Below are positions 26,858 to 36,757 of a DNA stretch of 64,000 nucleotides, piece by piece. Where the stretch lies: NCBI GenBank assembly GCA_900541965.1, contig UQLN01000021.1, positions 1 to 64,000 of the forward strand, given 5' to 3'. The number at the start of each line of letters is the position of its first letter. Position 1 is the first letter of the stretch. The notes under the pieces are model-generated. The model did no database searches. It was not told the DNA's origin and saw only the letters and a program-made list of their open reading frames with translations. The DNA is from an uncultured Parabacteroides sp. (GTDB taxonomy: Bacteria > Bacteroidota > Bacteroidia > Bacteroidales > Tannerellaceae). The position numbers and the translations under genes were made by a program.

Positions 26858-29212
26858 ATGAAGAAAAAAAGTGTTTGGGCTTTGGCTTTGGCTGCCACTT
26901 TGATGTGGGTGGGGAAACCTGCTTCGGCGGCTGAAAGCGGAGCTTTTGATCCGGTGGAGTATGTAAACCCGTTAATGGGAACACAGTCTACTTTTGAATT
27001 ATCAACGGGAAATACGTATCCTGCAATTGCACGTCCTTGGGGTATGAACTTCTGGACTCCGCAAACAGGCAAGATGGGAGACGGATGGCAATATGTATAT
27101 ACTGCAAATAAAATTCGTGGTTTCAAGCAAACCCATCAACCAAGCCCGTGGATTAATGACTACGGACAGTTTGCTATTATGCCGATAGTAGGTAAACCGG
27201 AATTCGATCAGGAAAAACGTGCCAGTTGGTTCTCTCATAAAGGTGAGATTGCTAAAGCTTATTATTATAAAGTATATTTGGCTGAACATGATATTGTAAC
27301 CGAGCTTACTCCGACAGATCGTGCAGCTATGTTCCGTTTTACTTTCCCGGAAAACGAACATTCATATATTGTTGTCGATGCTTTGGATAAAGGTTCTTAC
27401 ATTAAAGTAATACCGGAAGAAAATAAGATTATCGGTTATTCGACAAAGAATAGCGGTGGTGTTCCTGATAACTTCAAGAATTACTTTGTAATAGAGTTCG
27501 ACAAACCGTTTACTTATGAAGCAACTTTCGCTGATGCGACATTAAAAGAAGGTGCTAAAGAACAATCAAGCAACCATGTAGGTGCTGTAATTGGTTTCAA
27601 AACTAAAAAAGGTGAAATCGTTCATGCAAAAGTCGCTTCTTCTTTCATTAGTTTTGACCAGGCTGCTATCAACCTGAAAGAGTTAGGCAATGATAATTTC
27701 GATACATTGGTACAGAAGGGTAAGGACGTTTGGAATAAGGAATTAGGAAAGATAGAAGTTGAAGGTGGTAACTTAGACCAGTATCGTACATTCTATTCTT
27801 GCATGTACCGTTCTTTATTGTTTCCACGTAAGTTCTACGAAATTGATGCAGCGGGACAGGTTGTCCACTACAGCCCTTATAATGGAGAAGTATTGCCGGG
27901 TTATATGTTTACAGATACAGGCTTCTGGGATACATTCCGTTGTCTGTTCCCATTCCTGAACCTGATGTATCCTTCTATGAATAAGGAAATGCAGGAAGGT
28001 TTGATCAATACATATAAGGAAAGCGGTTTCTTCCCTGAATGGGCAAGTCCGGGACACCGTGGTTGCATGGTTGGTAACAACTCTGCATCTATTCTGGTGG
28101 ATGCTTATATGAAGGGTGTAAAAGTAGATGATTTGGAAACTTTATATAAAGGCTTAATCCATGGAACTGAAAATGTTCATCCTACAGTTTCTTCAACAGG
28201 TCGCTTAGGACATGAATATTACAACAAATTAGGGTATGTTCCTTACGATGTAAAGATTAATGAGAATGCAGCCCGTACATTGGAATATGCTTACAATGAC
28301 TGGTGTATCTGGAAGATAGCTAAGGAATTAGGCCGTCCGAAAAAAGAATTGGAATTATATGCCCGCCGTGCATTGAATTACAAGAACCTGTATGACAAAG
28401 AAAGTAAATTGATGCGTGGTAAGAATGAAAACGGAGAATTCCAGTCTCCATTCTCTCCGCTGAAGTGGGGTGATGCCTTTACAGAAGGAAACAGCTGGCA
28501 TTATTCCTGGTCTGTATTCCATGATCCTCAGGGATTAATTAACCTGATGGGCGGTAAAGATTCTTTCGTAATGATGCTTGATTCCGTATTTGCTGTTCCG
28601 CCATTGTTCGATGATAGCTATTATGGTGGAGTAATTCACGAAATCCGTGAAATGACCGTAATGAATATGGGTAACTATGCACATGGTAACCAGCCGATAC
28701 AGCATATGATTTATTTGTATAACTATGCCGGTCAGCCATGGAAAGCGCAATATTGGTTGCGTCAGGTTATGGACCGTATGTATACTCCGGGACCTGATGG
28801 TTATTGCGGTGATGAAGATAACGGACAGACTTCAGCCTGGTATGTATTCTCAGCTTTAGGTTTCTATCCGGTTGCTCCTGGTACAACTCAATATATTTTG
28901 GGTGCACCTCTGTTTAAGAAGGCTACTCTTCATTTTGAAAACGGAAATAATTTGGTAATTAATGCTCCGAACAACAGCGACAAAAATATTTATATCGAGT
29001 CGATGACGTTTAACGGTAAAAATTATACGAAGAATTATTTGGATCATAATGATTTGTTCAAAGGCGGTGTTATCGATATCGTAATGGGTGACAAACCTAA
29101 TTTGAAACGCGGTATCAATCCGGAAGATATGCCTTATTCATTTTCTGTAAACGAGGAAGGAATCAGTAAACTTTCTCCGATATCAGTAAAACCGAGTAAA
29201 AAGAAAAAATAA
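26858..29212 (+). CDS. GH92 alpha-mannosidase (Gln at general-acid position), second-block copy
   Basis: The ATG at 26858 gives MKKKSVWALALAATLMWVGK and a normal signal peptide ending ASAAES; an upstream TTG frame extension lacks a signal. The 784-residue enzyme matches the GH92 at 16873 in motif order (PWGMNFWTPQTG, HGNQPIQHMIYLYNYAG, GDEDNGQTSAWYV). Gln612 stands at the general-acid site; Asp652 and Asp654 are kept. It ends in a Lys-rich tail. It starts an operon with two further GH92 genes, 10 and 33 bp apart. Confidence 0.92.
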   Translation: MKKKSVWALALAATLMWVGKPASAAESGAFDPVEYVNPLMGTQSTFELSTGNTYPAIARPWGMNFWTPQTGKMGDGWQYVYTANKIRGFKQTHQPSPWINDYGQFAIMPIVGKPEFDQEKRASWFSHKGEIAKAYYYKVYLAEHDIVTELTPTDRAAMFRFTFPENEHSYIVVDALDKGSYIKVIPEENKIIGYSTKNSGGVPDNFKNYFVIEFDKPFTYEATFADATLKEGAKEQSSNHVGAVIGFKTKKGEIVHAKVASSFISFDQAAINLKELGNDNFDTLVQKGKDVWNKELGKIEVEGGNLDQYRTFYSCMYRSLLFPRKFYEIDAAGQVVHYSPYNGEVLPGYMFTDTGFWDTFRCLFPFLNLMYPSMNKEMQEGLINTYKESGFFPEWASPGHRGCMVGNNSASILVDAYMKGVKVDDLETLYKGLIHGTENVHPTVSSTGRLGHEYYNKLGYVPYDVKINENAARTLEYAYNDWCIWKIAKELGRPKKELELYARRALNYKNLYDKESKLMRGKNENGEFQSPFSPLKWGDAFTEGNSWHYSWSVFHDPQGLINLMGGKDSFVMMLDSVFAVPPLFDDSYYGGVIHEIREMTVMNMGNYAHGNQPIQHMIYLYNYAGQPWKAQYWLRQVMDRMYTPGPDGYCGDEDNGQTSAWYVFSALGFYPVAPGTTQYILGAPLFKKATLHFENGNNLVINAPNNSDKNIYIESMTFNGKNYTKNYLDHNDLFKGGVIDIVMGDKPNLKRGINPEDMPYSFSVNEEGISKLSPISVKPSKKKK

Positions 29213-29222
29213 AACAAGTACA

Positions 29223-31493
29223 ATGAATTTTATTCATAAACCGATAATGTCAGGCATAGCAATGTGCCTGACATTTTTCGCATTTTCTTGTACCACACAA
29301 GAGAAAGTAGAAAACAAAACAGACTATACTGTATATGTAGATCCTTATATCGGATCAGGTGAACACGGACATGTATTCGTTGGCGCGAATGTCCCGTTCG
29401 GAGCTATACAAGCCGGACCTCAGAATATCCATAAAGGATGGGACTGGTGCTCCGGTTATCATTATTCTGACAGTGTAATTATTGGTTTCAGCCATACTCA
29501 TCTGAGTGGAACCGGCTGTGCTGATTTGGGGGATATTTTATTAATGCCCTATACTGGTGAGGTTCGTACTGCCCGTGGCGAACAGGATAATATTGAAGGA
29601 ACAGCTTCTTCCTATTATAAACATGCAAATGAGACCGTATCTCCGGGTTATTATTCTCTGTTGATGGATAATGGTGTGAAAGTTGAACTTACAACAACAG
29701 AACGTACGGCTTTGCATCGTTATACTTATCCGGAAGGAAGTGAGCAACGTTTATTGATTAACCTGAAAGAGGGTAATGGCGACAGGGCATATGAGACTTA
29801 TCTGAAAAAGATAGATGATAATACAATTGAAGGATTCCGTTTTTCCAAAGGTTGGAGCCCGCGGCATAAAGTGTATTTCACTATGAAAACAGACCAACCT
29901 ATCGAATCATTAGCTGTATTTAATGATGATGCAGTGGCTGGTAACGATGAGTTGAGTGGCGAATCGGTAAAAGGTGTCGTAACTTTCAAGAACAATACTC
30001 CGAATGTACAGGTAAAGATTGCAATTTCGTCTGTAAGCTGTGCAAATGCATTGGCAAATATGAATGCCGAAGTTGAGCATTGGGATTTCGACCGGGTACA
30101 CAAGGACGCAATTGATAAATGGAACAACCAATTGGCATCTGTTGTTATCGATACCAAAGATGAACGTGCCAAAAGGATTTTCTACACATCTATGTACCAT
30201 GCATTCATTGCGCCGACGTTATATTGTGATGTGAATGGAGACTTCCGTGGACATGATGATAAGGTTTATACAAACAATAACTGGAAGAACTATTCTACCT
30301 TCTCTTTGTGGGATACCTACCGTACATTAAATCCGTTGTTTACTATTATTAAGCCGGAAATGGTTGGCGACATTGTGAACTCATTCCTGAGCATCTATGA
30401 TCAGCAAGGTAAATTGCCTATCTGGCCGTTGGTAGGAGGAGAAACCGAATGTATGCCCGGTTACAGTGCAGTTCCCATTATTGCAGATGCTTATTTAAAA
30501 GGCTTTACAGGTTTTGATGCGGAACGAGCATATGCCGATATGGTTTCTTCCGCTACTTATGAGAAACAGAATGGCGTGCCTTATGTACTGGAAAAAGGGT
30601 ATATCCCTTGTGATAAGATTCATGAAGCAACCTCTATTGCTATGGAATATGCTGCCGACGATTGGGGCATTTCGCAAATGGCAAAGAAAATGGGTAAGAC
30701 CGAAGATTATCAGACATTCCTGAAACGCGGTAAATATTATGAACAATATTATGATAAGGATATCAACTTCATCCGCCCGAAAATGAATGACGGAAGCTGG
30801 CGTACTCCTTACAATCCGTTCCGTTCAGTCCACGGTGTTGGTGATTTCACGGAAGGTACCGGCTGGCAGTATACATTCTTTGTTCCGCAACATCCGGAAG
30901 GATTGATTGCCTTAATGGGAGGAGATGCGAAGTTTGTTTCCAAACTGGATTCCTTGTTTATTGTAGAAGGAGATATGGGAGAAGGAGCATCCAGCGATAT
31001 CAGCGGTCTGATTGGCCAGTATGCACATGGGAACGAACCCAGTCATCATGTGGCTTATTTATATCCGTATGCCGGTGAACAATGGAAGACTGCGGAAAAA
31101 GTTCGCTTTATTCAGGATGAGTTTTATACAGATAAGCCGGAAGGTGTTATCGGTAATGAAGATTGTGGTCAGATGTCCGCATGGCATATCATGTCTGCTT
31201 TAGGATTCTACCAGGTTAATCCGTCGAATGGTGTACTTGTGTTCGGTAGCCCGTTGTTTGACAAGGCTTCTGTCCGCTTGCCGGAAGGAAAGACATTTGA
31301 TATTGTGGCACAGAACAATAGTAAGGATAATATTTATATCCAGTCCGTGTTATTAAATGGAAAGCCGTATAACAATTCTTATATCCTGTATGATGACGTT
31401 ATGAAGGGAGGAAATCTTACCTTTGTAATGGGGAATACTCCGAATAAGGATTTCGGGGCCGCTCCGGAAAATCGTCCGAAGACAGCAGAATAA
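29223..31493 (+). CDS. GH92 alpha-mannosidase lipoprotein (Glu general acid)
   Basis: The 756-residue protein has a lipoprotein signal with Cys23 (FAFSC), so a surface or periplasm-facing lipid anchor is likely. The general-acid loop is HGNEPSHHVAYLYPYAG with Glu605, as in characterised alpha-1,2-mannosidases. The base region reads GNEDCGQMSAW, with Asn645 at the first acidic position and Asp647 at the second. It has YVDPYIGSGEHGHVFVGANVP near the N-terminus. It is probably an exo-acting, calcium-dependent, inverting mannosidase and differs clearly in type from the Gln-bearing paralogues. Confidence 0.93.
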   Translation: MNFIHKPIMSGIAMCLTFFAFSCTTQEKVENKTDYTVYVDPYIGSGEHGHVFVGANVPFGAIQAGPQNIHKGWDWCSGYHYSDSVIIGFSHTHLSGTGCADLGDILLMPYTGEVRTARGEQDNIEGTASSYYKHANETVSPGYYSLLMDNGVKVELTTTERTALHRYTYPEGSEQRLLINLKEGNGDRAYETYLKKIDDNTIEGFRFSKGWSPRHKVYFTMKTDQPIESLAVFNDDAVAGNDELSGESVKGVVTFKNNTPNVQVKIAISSVSCANALANMNAEVEHWDFDRVHKDAIDKWNNQLASVVIDTKDERAKRIFYTSMYHAFIAPTLYCDVNGDFRGHDDKVYTNNNWKNYSTFSLWDTYRTLNPLFTIIKPEMVGDIVNSFLSIYDQQGKLPIWPLVGGETECMPGYSAVPIIADAYLKGFTGFDAERAYADMVSSATYEKQNGVPYVLEKGYIPCDKIHEATSIAMEYAADDWGISQMAKKMGKTEDYQTFLKRGKYYEQYYDKDINFIRPKMNDGSWRTPYNPFRSVHGVGDFTEGTGWQYTFFVPQHPEGLIALMGGDAKFVSKLDSLFIVEGDMGEGASSDISGLIGQYAHGNEPSHHVAYLYPYAGEQWKTAEKVRFIQDEFYTDKPEGVIGNEDCGQMSAWHIMSALGFYQVNPSNGVLVFGSPLFDKASVRLPEGKTFDIVAQNNSKDNIYIQSVLLNGKPYNNSYILYDDVMKGGNLTFVMGNTPNKDFGAAPENRPKTAE

Positions 31494-31526
31494 TCTGTCC
31501 TAAGTCCAAAATTAAAATAAAAACGT

Positions 31527-33800
31527 ATGAACAAGACAATCAAGACAACAGTAGCGTTACTGGCATCCGCATTCTTGCTGGGTGCCTGCGCTCAGAGTGG
31601 TGGCAAAGGTTCTGCCCTTGATCCGGTAGACTATGTGAACCCCTATATGGGTAACATCAGCCACTTATTGGTGCCTACTTATCCTACAGTGCACCTGCCA
31701 AACAGTATGTTGCGTGTTTATCCCGAACGTGCTGATTTCACAGGTGACCTTTTAGGTGGATTGCCAATCATTGTAACCAGCCATCGCGGAAGTTCGGCAT
31801 TTAATCTGAGTCCGTACCAGGGGGATGAAGCCGGTTTGAAACCTGTGATTAATTATAGTTACGACCAGGAGAAAATCCATCCATACCGTTACCGGGTTTA
31901 TCTGGATAACGAGAATATAGATGTAGACTTTGCTCCATCTCATCAAAGCGCTGTTTATGCAATCACTTTTGAGAAAGACGGCCCTGCTTATCTGATATTC
32001 AATAGCCGCAACGGGCAATTGCAGGTAAATGGTAATGCCGTTAGCGGTTACCAATATGTAGATAAAAAGACAAAAGTTTACCTGTATGCCGAAACCGACC
32101 GGAAGCCTTTAAAATCCGGTGTTCTATCGGCTGAAAATGTAAACTATGACCAGACATCGGTAGAAGGAAGAAACGCTGCGATTGCTCTTTCCTTCGGTAA
32201 TGATGTAAAGACTTTGGGTGTTCGTTACGGTATTTCATTTATCAGCGAAGAACAGGCAAAGAAAAATCTGGATCGTGAAATTGCTGCATATAATGTAGAC
32301 GTCGTAGCGAAAGAAGCTAAGAACGATTGGAATGATGCTTTAAGTAAAATTCAGGTTCAAGGCGGAAGCCAGGACGATAAAGTGATATTCTATACTTCTT
32401 TGTACCGTTGCTATGAGCGTCCGGTGAACTTGAGTGAAGACGGACGTTATTACAGTGCATTCGATGGTAAGATTCATGAAGACAACGGACGCCCGTTCTA
32501 TACGGATGATTGGATTTGGGATACTTACCGTGCTACTCATCCGCTTCGTGTCCTGATTGATAACGAGAAAGAAAGTGATATTATCAATTCTTTCCTGTTA
32601 ATGGCAGAACAAATGGGGACAAACTGGATGCCAACTTTCCCGGAAGTAACAGGGGACTCGCGCCGTATGAACTCCAACCATGCTGTAGCAACCGTTATCG
32701 ATGCCTACCGTAAAGGTGTCCGTGGTTTTAACCTGGAGAAAGCTTATATTGCAGCCAAGAAGGGTATAGAAGAAAAAACATTAATTCCCTGGTCTGCCGC
32801 ACCGGCCGGTTGGTTGGATGAGTTCTATAAGGAACATGGATATATTCCGGCATTGAAACCGGGGGAACAGGAAACCGTTCCGAATGTATCTATCTGGGAA
32901 AAACGTCAGCCGGTGGCTGTCACTTTGGGTACGGCTTATGACCAGTGGTGCTTGTCACAAATAGCCGCAGAATTAGGAAAATCCGATGAGGCGGACTATT
33001 ATTTGCGCCAGTCTTATAATTATCGTAACCTGTTCAATCCTGAAACTCGTTTCTTCCATCCGAAGGATAAAGACGGCAAGTTTATAGAGGGTATCGATTA
33101 TCGTTATTCCGGAGGATTAGGAGCACGCGATTATTATGATGAAAACAACGGATATGTTTACCGTTGGGATGTACAGCACAATATTGGTGATTTGGTTTCT
33201 ATGATTGGAGGCAATGAAGTGTTTACCGCAGCATTGGATTCCATGTTTGATACTCCGCTGGGTATGTCCAAATGGCAATTCTATTCTACATTGCCCGACC
33301 ATACCGGGAATGTAGGTCAGTTCTCAATGGCCAACGAACCAAGTTTGCATATACCTTATCTGTATAACTATGCAGGTCAGCCGTGGAAGACACAGAAGCG
33401 TATCCGTACATTGCTTAACCAGTGGTTCCGTAACGATTTGATGGGGGTTCCCGGAGATGAAGACGGTGGTGGTATGTCTGCATTTGTTGTTTTCAGCCAG
33501 ATGGGTTTCTATCCTGTGACTCCTGGTTCTCCTACTTATAATATAGGCAGTCCGTTCTTCACTGATGTGAAAGTAGATTTAGGCAACGGCAACGTATTTG
33601 AAGTAAAAGCAAATAATGCTTCTGCTGAAAATAAATATGTTCAGTCTGCCAAATTGAACGGTAAAGTATTGAACCAGCCTTGGTTTGATCATAGCGAAAT
33701 CGCTTCTGGCGGTATTCTGGAACTGGAAATGGGACCGAAAGCGAATAAAGAATGGGGGATTGCAACTCCTCCTCCTTCTGCAGCACCGATGCCCAAATAG
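31527..33800 (+). CDS. GH92 alpha-mannosidase lipoprotein (Glu general acid), divergent
   Basis: This 757-residue lipoprotein (Cys21, LLGAC) has YVNPYMGNISHLLVPTYPTV at its N-terminus, unlike the other four. The general-acid loop reads MANEPSLHIPYLYNYAG with Glu604, and the base region GDEDGGGMSAF with Asp644 and Asp646. The NISHLL opening suggests a separate GH92 subgroup and so another linkage preference. It ends the GH92 trio; its TAG stop lies inside an inverted-repeat element shared with the convergent kinase gene. Confidence 0.92.
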   Translation: MNKTIKTTVALLASAFLLGACAQSGGKGSALDPVDYVNPYMGNISHLLVPTYPTVHLPNSMLRVYPERADFTGDLLGGLPIIVTSHRGSSAFNLSPYQGDEAGLKPVINYSYDQEKIHPYRYRVYLDNENIDVDFAPSHQSAVYAITFEKDGPAYLIFNSRNGQLQVNGNAVSGYQYVDKKTKVYLYAETDRKPLKSGVLSAENVNYDQTSVEGRNAAIALSFGNDVKTLGVRYGISFISEEQAKKNLDREIAAYNVDVVAKEAKNDWNDALSKIQVQGGSQDDKVIFYTSLYRCYERPVNLSEDGRYYSAFDGKIHEDNGRPFYTDDWIWDTYRATHPLRVLIDNEKESDIINSFLLMAEQMGTNWMPTFPEVTGDSRRMNSNHAVATVIDAYRKGVRGFNLEKAYIAAKKGIEEKTLIPWSAAPAGWLDEFYKEHGYIPALKPGEQETVPNVSIWEKRQPVAVTLGTAYDQWCLSQIAAELGKSDEADYYLRQSYNYRNLFNPETRFFHPKDKDGKFIEGIDYRYSGGLGARDYYDENNGYVYRWDVQHNIGDLVSMIGGNEVFTAALDSMFDTPLGMSKWQFYSTLPDHTGNVGQFSMANEPSLHIPYLYNYAGQPWKTQKRIRTLLNQWFRNDLMGVPGDEDGGGMSAFVVFSQMGFYPVTPGSPTYNIGSPFFTDVKVDLGNGNVFEVKANNASAENKYVQSAKLNGKVLNQPWFDHSEIASGGILELEMGPKANKEWGIATPPPSAAPMPK

Positions 33801-33945
33801 TTGACAAGTGACAGTTGACAAATGACAATTGACAGTTAGGCTTTGCACTCGATTAAAAGGATAGAGTTACCTTTGAAAGAGTTCTCCGATAATAATGCTA
33901 CGCAAAATGCCGAAACATTTGTCAACTGTCACTTGTCAACTATTT
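33795..33945. repeat. REP-like element with perfect 30-bp inverted repeats spanning both stop codons
   Basis: Bases 33795-33824 and 33916-33945 are exact reverse complements (AAATAGTTGACAAGTGACAG and the next 10 bases). The repeated unit is TTGACAA/GTGACAG. Each arm supplies the TAG stop of its gene: the GH92 stop at 33798-33800 and the kinase stop at 33942-33940, in mirrored positions. Related sequence occurs at 49130-49216. It may act as a two-way terminator. Confidence 0.75.
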
Positions 33946-36075
33946 AAGTGGTAATGTAAACCAGAATGTCGAACCTGAATCGGCTTTTGATGTTACTCCT
34001 ATTTTTCCTCCCAGGCTTTCGATAATCGTTTTACTGATAGTCAGCCCCAAGCCTGTGCCGGGCTTGAAATCATTTACTTTGATGAAACGTTCGAAAATAC
34101 GGTTTGCATCTTTTTCTGAAATGCCGATTCCTGTATCGCTGACGCTCATACGTAAATGGCTCCCTTCTATGTGATAGGACAGGGTGATGAAACCTTCTTC
34201 TGTAAACTTGATAGCATTATTTACAAAGTTTGCAATAACCTGTGTGATTCTTTGCGGGTCTGTTTGCAGGTGAATGGAAGGCAGGTTCTGGTCAAACAAT
34301 AATTTGACATTCGGATTGGTATTATCCAGATTAGCCAGATATATCTCTCCACATATTTCTTTGATATTGGTATCTGTAATATGATAATTGAACGTTCCCG
34401 CCTCTATTTTGGAGAAATCCAGAATATCGTCAATCAGATGCAACAGCAAGTCATTATTTTTATGAATAATATTCAGATACATTCTACGTTCGTCGGCGTC
34501 ATTTGTTTCTGCCGCTATATCAGAAAAACCGACGATTGCATTTAAAGGAGTTCGTATCTCATGGCTCATATTGGCAAGGAATGCAGACTTCAGTTTGTCG
34601 GCTTCTTTGATACGTATCAATTCATTTTCACCTTCCCGCTGTTTGGTTATATTGGAAGTATAGCTAACAATTTTGCTCGGTGTACCGTCCTCATTGAACT
34701 TATATGCCCGGACGTTTGAATTGAACCAAAACAATCTACCGTTCAGGATGCGGCGATAAGTAGCTACATAATTATTTATCTCTCCATTTATCAGGCGTCT
34801 GAATAAATTGTAATAGACTTTATCCATATCTTCGGGATGCAAAGTGCTGATGAAGTCCTGCAGGCAGGTCGGTTGCTGCTCCTTTATATAAGATAAAGTT
34901 TCACTTTTTTCCAGGTCGTCATTCAAGCTGAAATCTACGGTTAGTTTTTCAGTGGCAACAGTATATTCCCACATAAAAGATTCCCCGGTATCGACCGCCA
35001 CTTTTAATTTGGCAAGGTTGTCTTGGATAACTTCAGCTTTATGATGGTTTTCCGTATTATCATATACAATGTATAAATAACCGAAAACCTGTTCTTGCAA
35101 ATCCTTCAGGATAATGGCTTTTACCAGCAGGTGTTTAACCGTCTCTGCTACATCACTTTGGTAATAGCCGGTATTTTTGACTGTTACAAAGTTGTAATCG
35201 AGTGAGAATTCCACATCTTCACCTTGTTTCTGCTTTTGTTTTACCCATTCCGGGATATTTGGATTTTGGAAGATGTTGACACCTATCACATCCCGGGTGG
35301 TTCCGAATATATCCAAATCGGCATTATTCAAGTCCAACAGATTTCCTTCTTCATCATATAATTCGACTCCCCACGGCAGCTTTTCAAAAATGAGGCGGAA
35401 TTTAGCTTCGCTTTTCAGTATTAATTTAGCCGAATATTCGAGCTGGAATTTGCTGTGCTCCTGTTCTATGGCTATGGAAACTATGTCGGCGAACATAAGC
35501 AGGTTCTCTATATCCAACGAATTCCATACACGGGGAGTTTCTACTGCATCCAATCCGATAAAGCCAACAGACTTGCCATTGCATACTACCGGCAAGGCAA
35601 GTAGGGAGGCAATATTTTGCATTTGTAATAAATATTGTACGGGAGCAGCATCTTCCGGCATTTGAGAAACATCGTTTACAATAATATGCTCGGCATTCTT
35701 TATTTTATCAACCCACCAGGTAATTTCTTCTGTGGGCAACTTACGCAATATGTCTTCGCGCATAGATACGATGCCGCTGCTTGTTACTTCATGGGTAAAG
35801 TCAAGCAGATGATTTTCTTCATCCAGAATACCGATGTATACTCTGTCAGCTTTAAAAAAACGGAGAATTAAGAGGAGTGCCTGGTCGATAACATCATCAT
35901 TGTCTTGTCTCAGTAACAGAGAAAGAACTTCAGACATGGTTTTTCTTAATGAAATTAAATTGACAAACACATGATTTTCATTTATGTTATCTTTCTCATC
36001 CGAAAACTTTTTTTGTTTTAACTGTTTTATCTCACGTATTAAATCCTCTTTGGAATAATTCTCATACATGTCCAT
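33940..36075 (-). CDS. GAF/PAS sensor histidine kinase
   Basis: The 711-residue protein has no membrane span or signal peptide. A GAF domain covers about residues 45-205, followed by two PAS regions (about 220-350 and 365-480, the second with YRRILNGRLFWFNSNVRAYK and a PAC segment). Then come HisKA with phospho-His505 (ANMSHEIRTPLNAIVGF) and HATPase_c, with NAIKFTEEG and GTGLGLTISKTI. No receiver is fused. No response regulator adjoins it; the partner is unknown. It is convergent with the GH92 operon and divergent from the UpxY gene. An alternative start lies two codons in. Confidence 0.9.
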   Translation of the reverse strand: MDMYENYSKEDLIREIKQLKQKKFSDEKDNINENHVFVNLISLRKTMSEVLSLLLRQDNDDVIDQALLLILRFFKADRVYIGILDEENHLLDFTHEVTSSGIVSMREDILRKLPTEEITWWVDKIKNAEHIIVNDVSQMPEDAAPVQYLLQMQNIASLLALPVVCNGKSVGFIGLDAVETPRVWNSLDIENLLMFADIVSIAIEQEHSKFQLEYSAKLILKSEAKFRLIFEKLPWGVELYDEEGNLLDLNNADLDIFGTTRDVIGVNIFQNPNIPEWVKQKQKQGEDVEFSLDYNFVTVKNTGYYQSDVAETVKHLLVKAIILKDLQEQVFGYLYIVYDNTENHHKAEVIQDNLAKLKVAVDTGESFMWEYTVATEKLTVDFSLNDDLEKSETLSYIKEQQPTCLQDFISTLHPEDMDKVYYNLFRRLINGEINNYVATYRRILNGRLFWFNSNVRAYKFNEDGTPSKIVSYTSNITKQREGENELIRIKEADKLKSAFLANMSHEIRTPLNAIVGFSDIAAETNDADERRMYLNIIHKNNDLLLHLIDDILDFSKIEAGTFNYHITDTNIKEICGEIYLANLDNTNPNVKLLFDQNLPSIHLQTDPQRITQVIANFVNNAIKFTEEGFITLSYHIEGSHLRMSVSDTGIGISEKDANRIFERFIKVNDFKPGTGLGLTISKTIIESLGGKIGVTSKADSGSTFWFTLPLK

Positions 36076-36198
36076 TCTGGTCTATTTTTAATACTACAAA
36101 TTTATACAATGTATTTGATATTCAATGTATATGTGTATGAATTATTATTATGAATATTTTGTAACCGATTGTTCATAACAGGCAACGAATCTTTGACG

Positions 36199-36230
36199 TT
36201 TGCTTATTGAGGGAAATAGTTGTATCTTTG
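36199..36230 (+). promoter_or_regulatory. Promoter of the UpxY-like gene
   Basis: TTTG at 36199-36202 and TATCTTTG at 36223-36230 are exactly 20 bp apart, a perfect Bacteroidetes promoter, 32 bp before the start codon. Unlike capsule promoters it is not flanked by inverted repeats. Confidence 0.75.
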
Positions 36231-36262
36231 TCTATCTATAAAGAAGACTGGGATTAGATTAC

Positions 36263-36757
36263 ATGACAAAAAATAATGATATAAATTGGTATGTATTATA
36301 TACATCACCAAGGGCTGAAAAACAAGTGAAAAGCAGAATTGACGCACTGGGCGTAGAATGCTGGCTTCCACTTCTTCATACTCCCCGTGTATGGTCCGAC
36401 CGGGTTAAAATGGTCGACATCCCTTTGTTTAATTCCTATTTGTTTGTACGTTGTACAGACCCGGTGTTAAGGACTTTAACCCGTGTATACGGTGTCGCAC
36501 GCATTGTCTATTATAATGGCAAGCCTGCCATTGTGCGGGAGAAAGAAATAGACTCTATCCGGGAATTTCTTGAAAAGGCGTCCAATCATGTGCTTTGCCC
36601 CGGCGAAGAAGTGGAAATCCTTTGCGGAGCCATGAAGCATGTGTCCGGAAAAGTCAAGAAGATTAAAAAGAATCACTTGCTGCTTTATTTGGAGCAGTTG
36701 GGAGCTACCGTTTGTGTCCGGCTGGATGATGTGGCGCGTGTTAAGAGAGTCAAGTAA
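36263..36757 (+). CDS. UpxY-family NusG-like transcription antiterminator (orphan)
   Basis: The 164-residue protein has the NusG N-terminal fold: WYVLYTSPRAEKQVKSRI at the start, then ECWLPLLHTPRVWSDRVKMV and IPLFNSYLFVRCT. A KOW-like end follows (GEEVEILCGAMKHVSGKVKK). In Bacteroides such proteins are the first genes of capsule operons and let polymerase read through the leader. Here no polysaccharide gene follows. Its 3' end overlaps cobQ on the opposite strand by 73 bp. It may act on a distant capsule locus or be a leftover. Confidence 0.88.
   Translation: MTKNNDINWYVLYTSPRAEKQVKSRIDALGVECWLPLLHTPRVWSDRVKMVDIPLFNSYLFVRCTDPVLRTLTRVYGVARIVYYNGKPAIVREKEIDSIREFLEKASNHVLCPGEEVEILCGAMKHVSGKVKKIKKNHLLLYLEQLGATVCVRLDDVARVKRVK

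Noticed and set aside
36100..36262. Invertible promoter before the UpxY gene
   Set aside because: The promoter is clear but no inverted repeats flank it.
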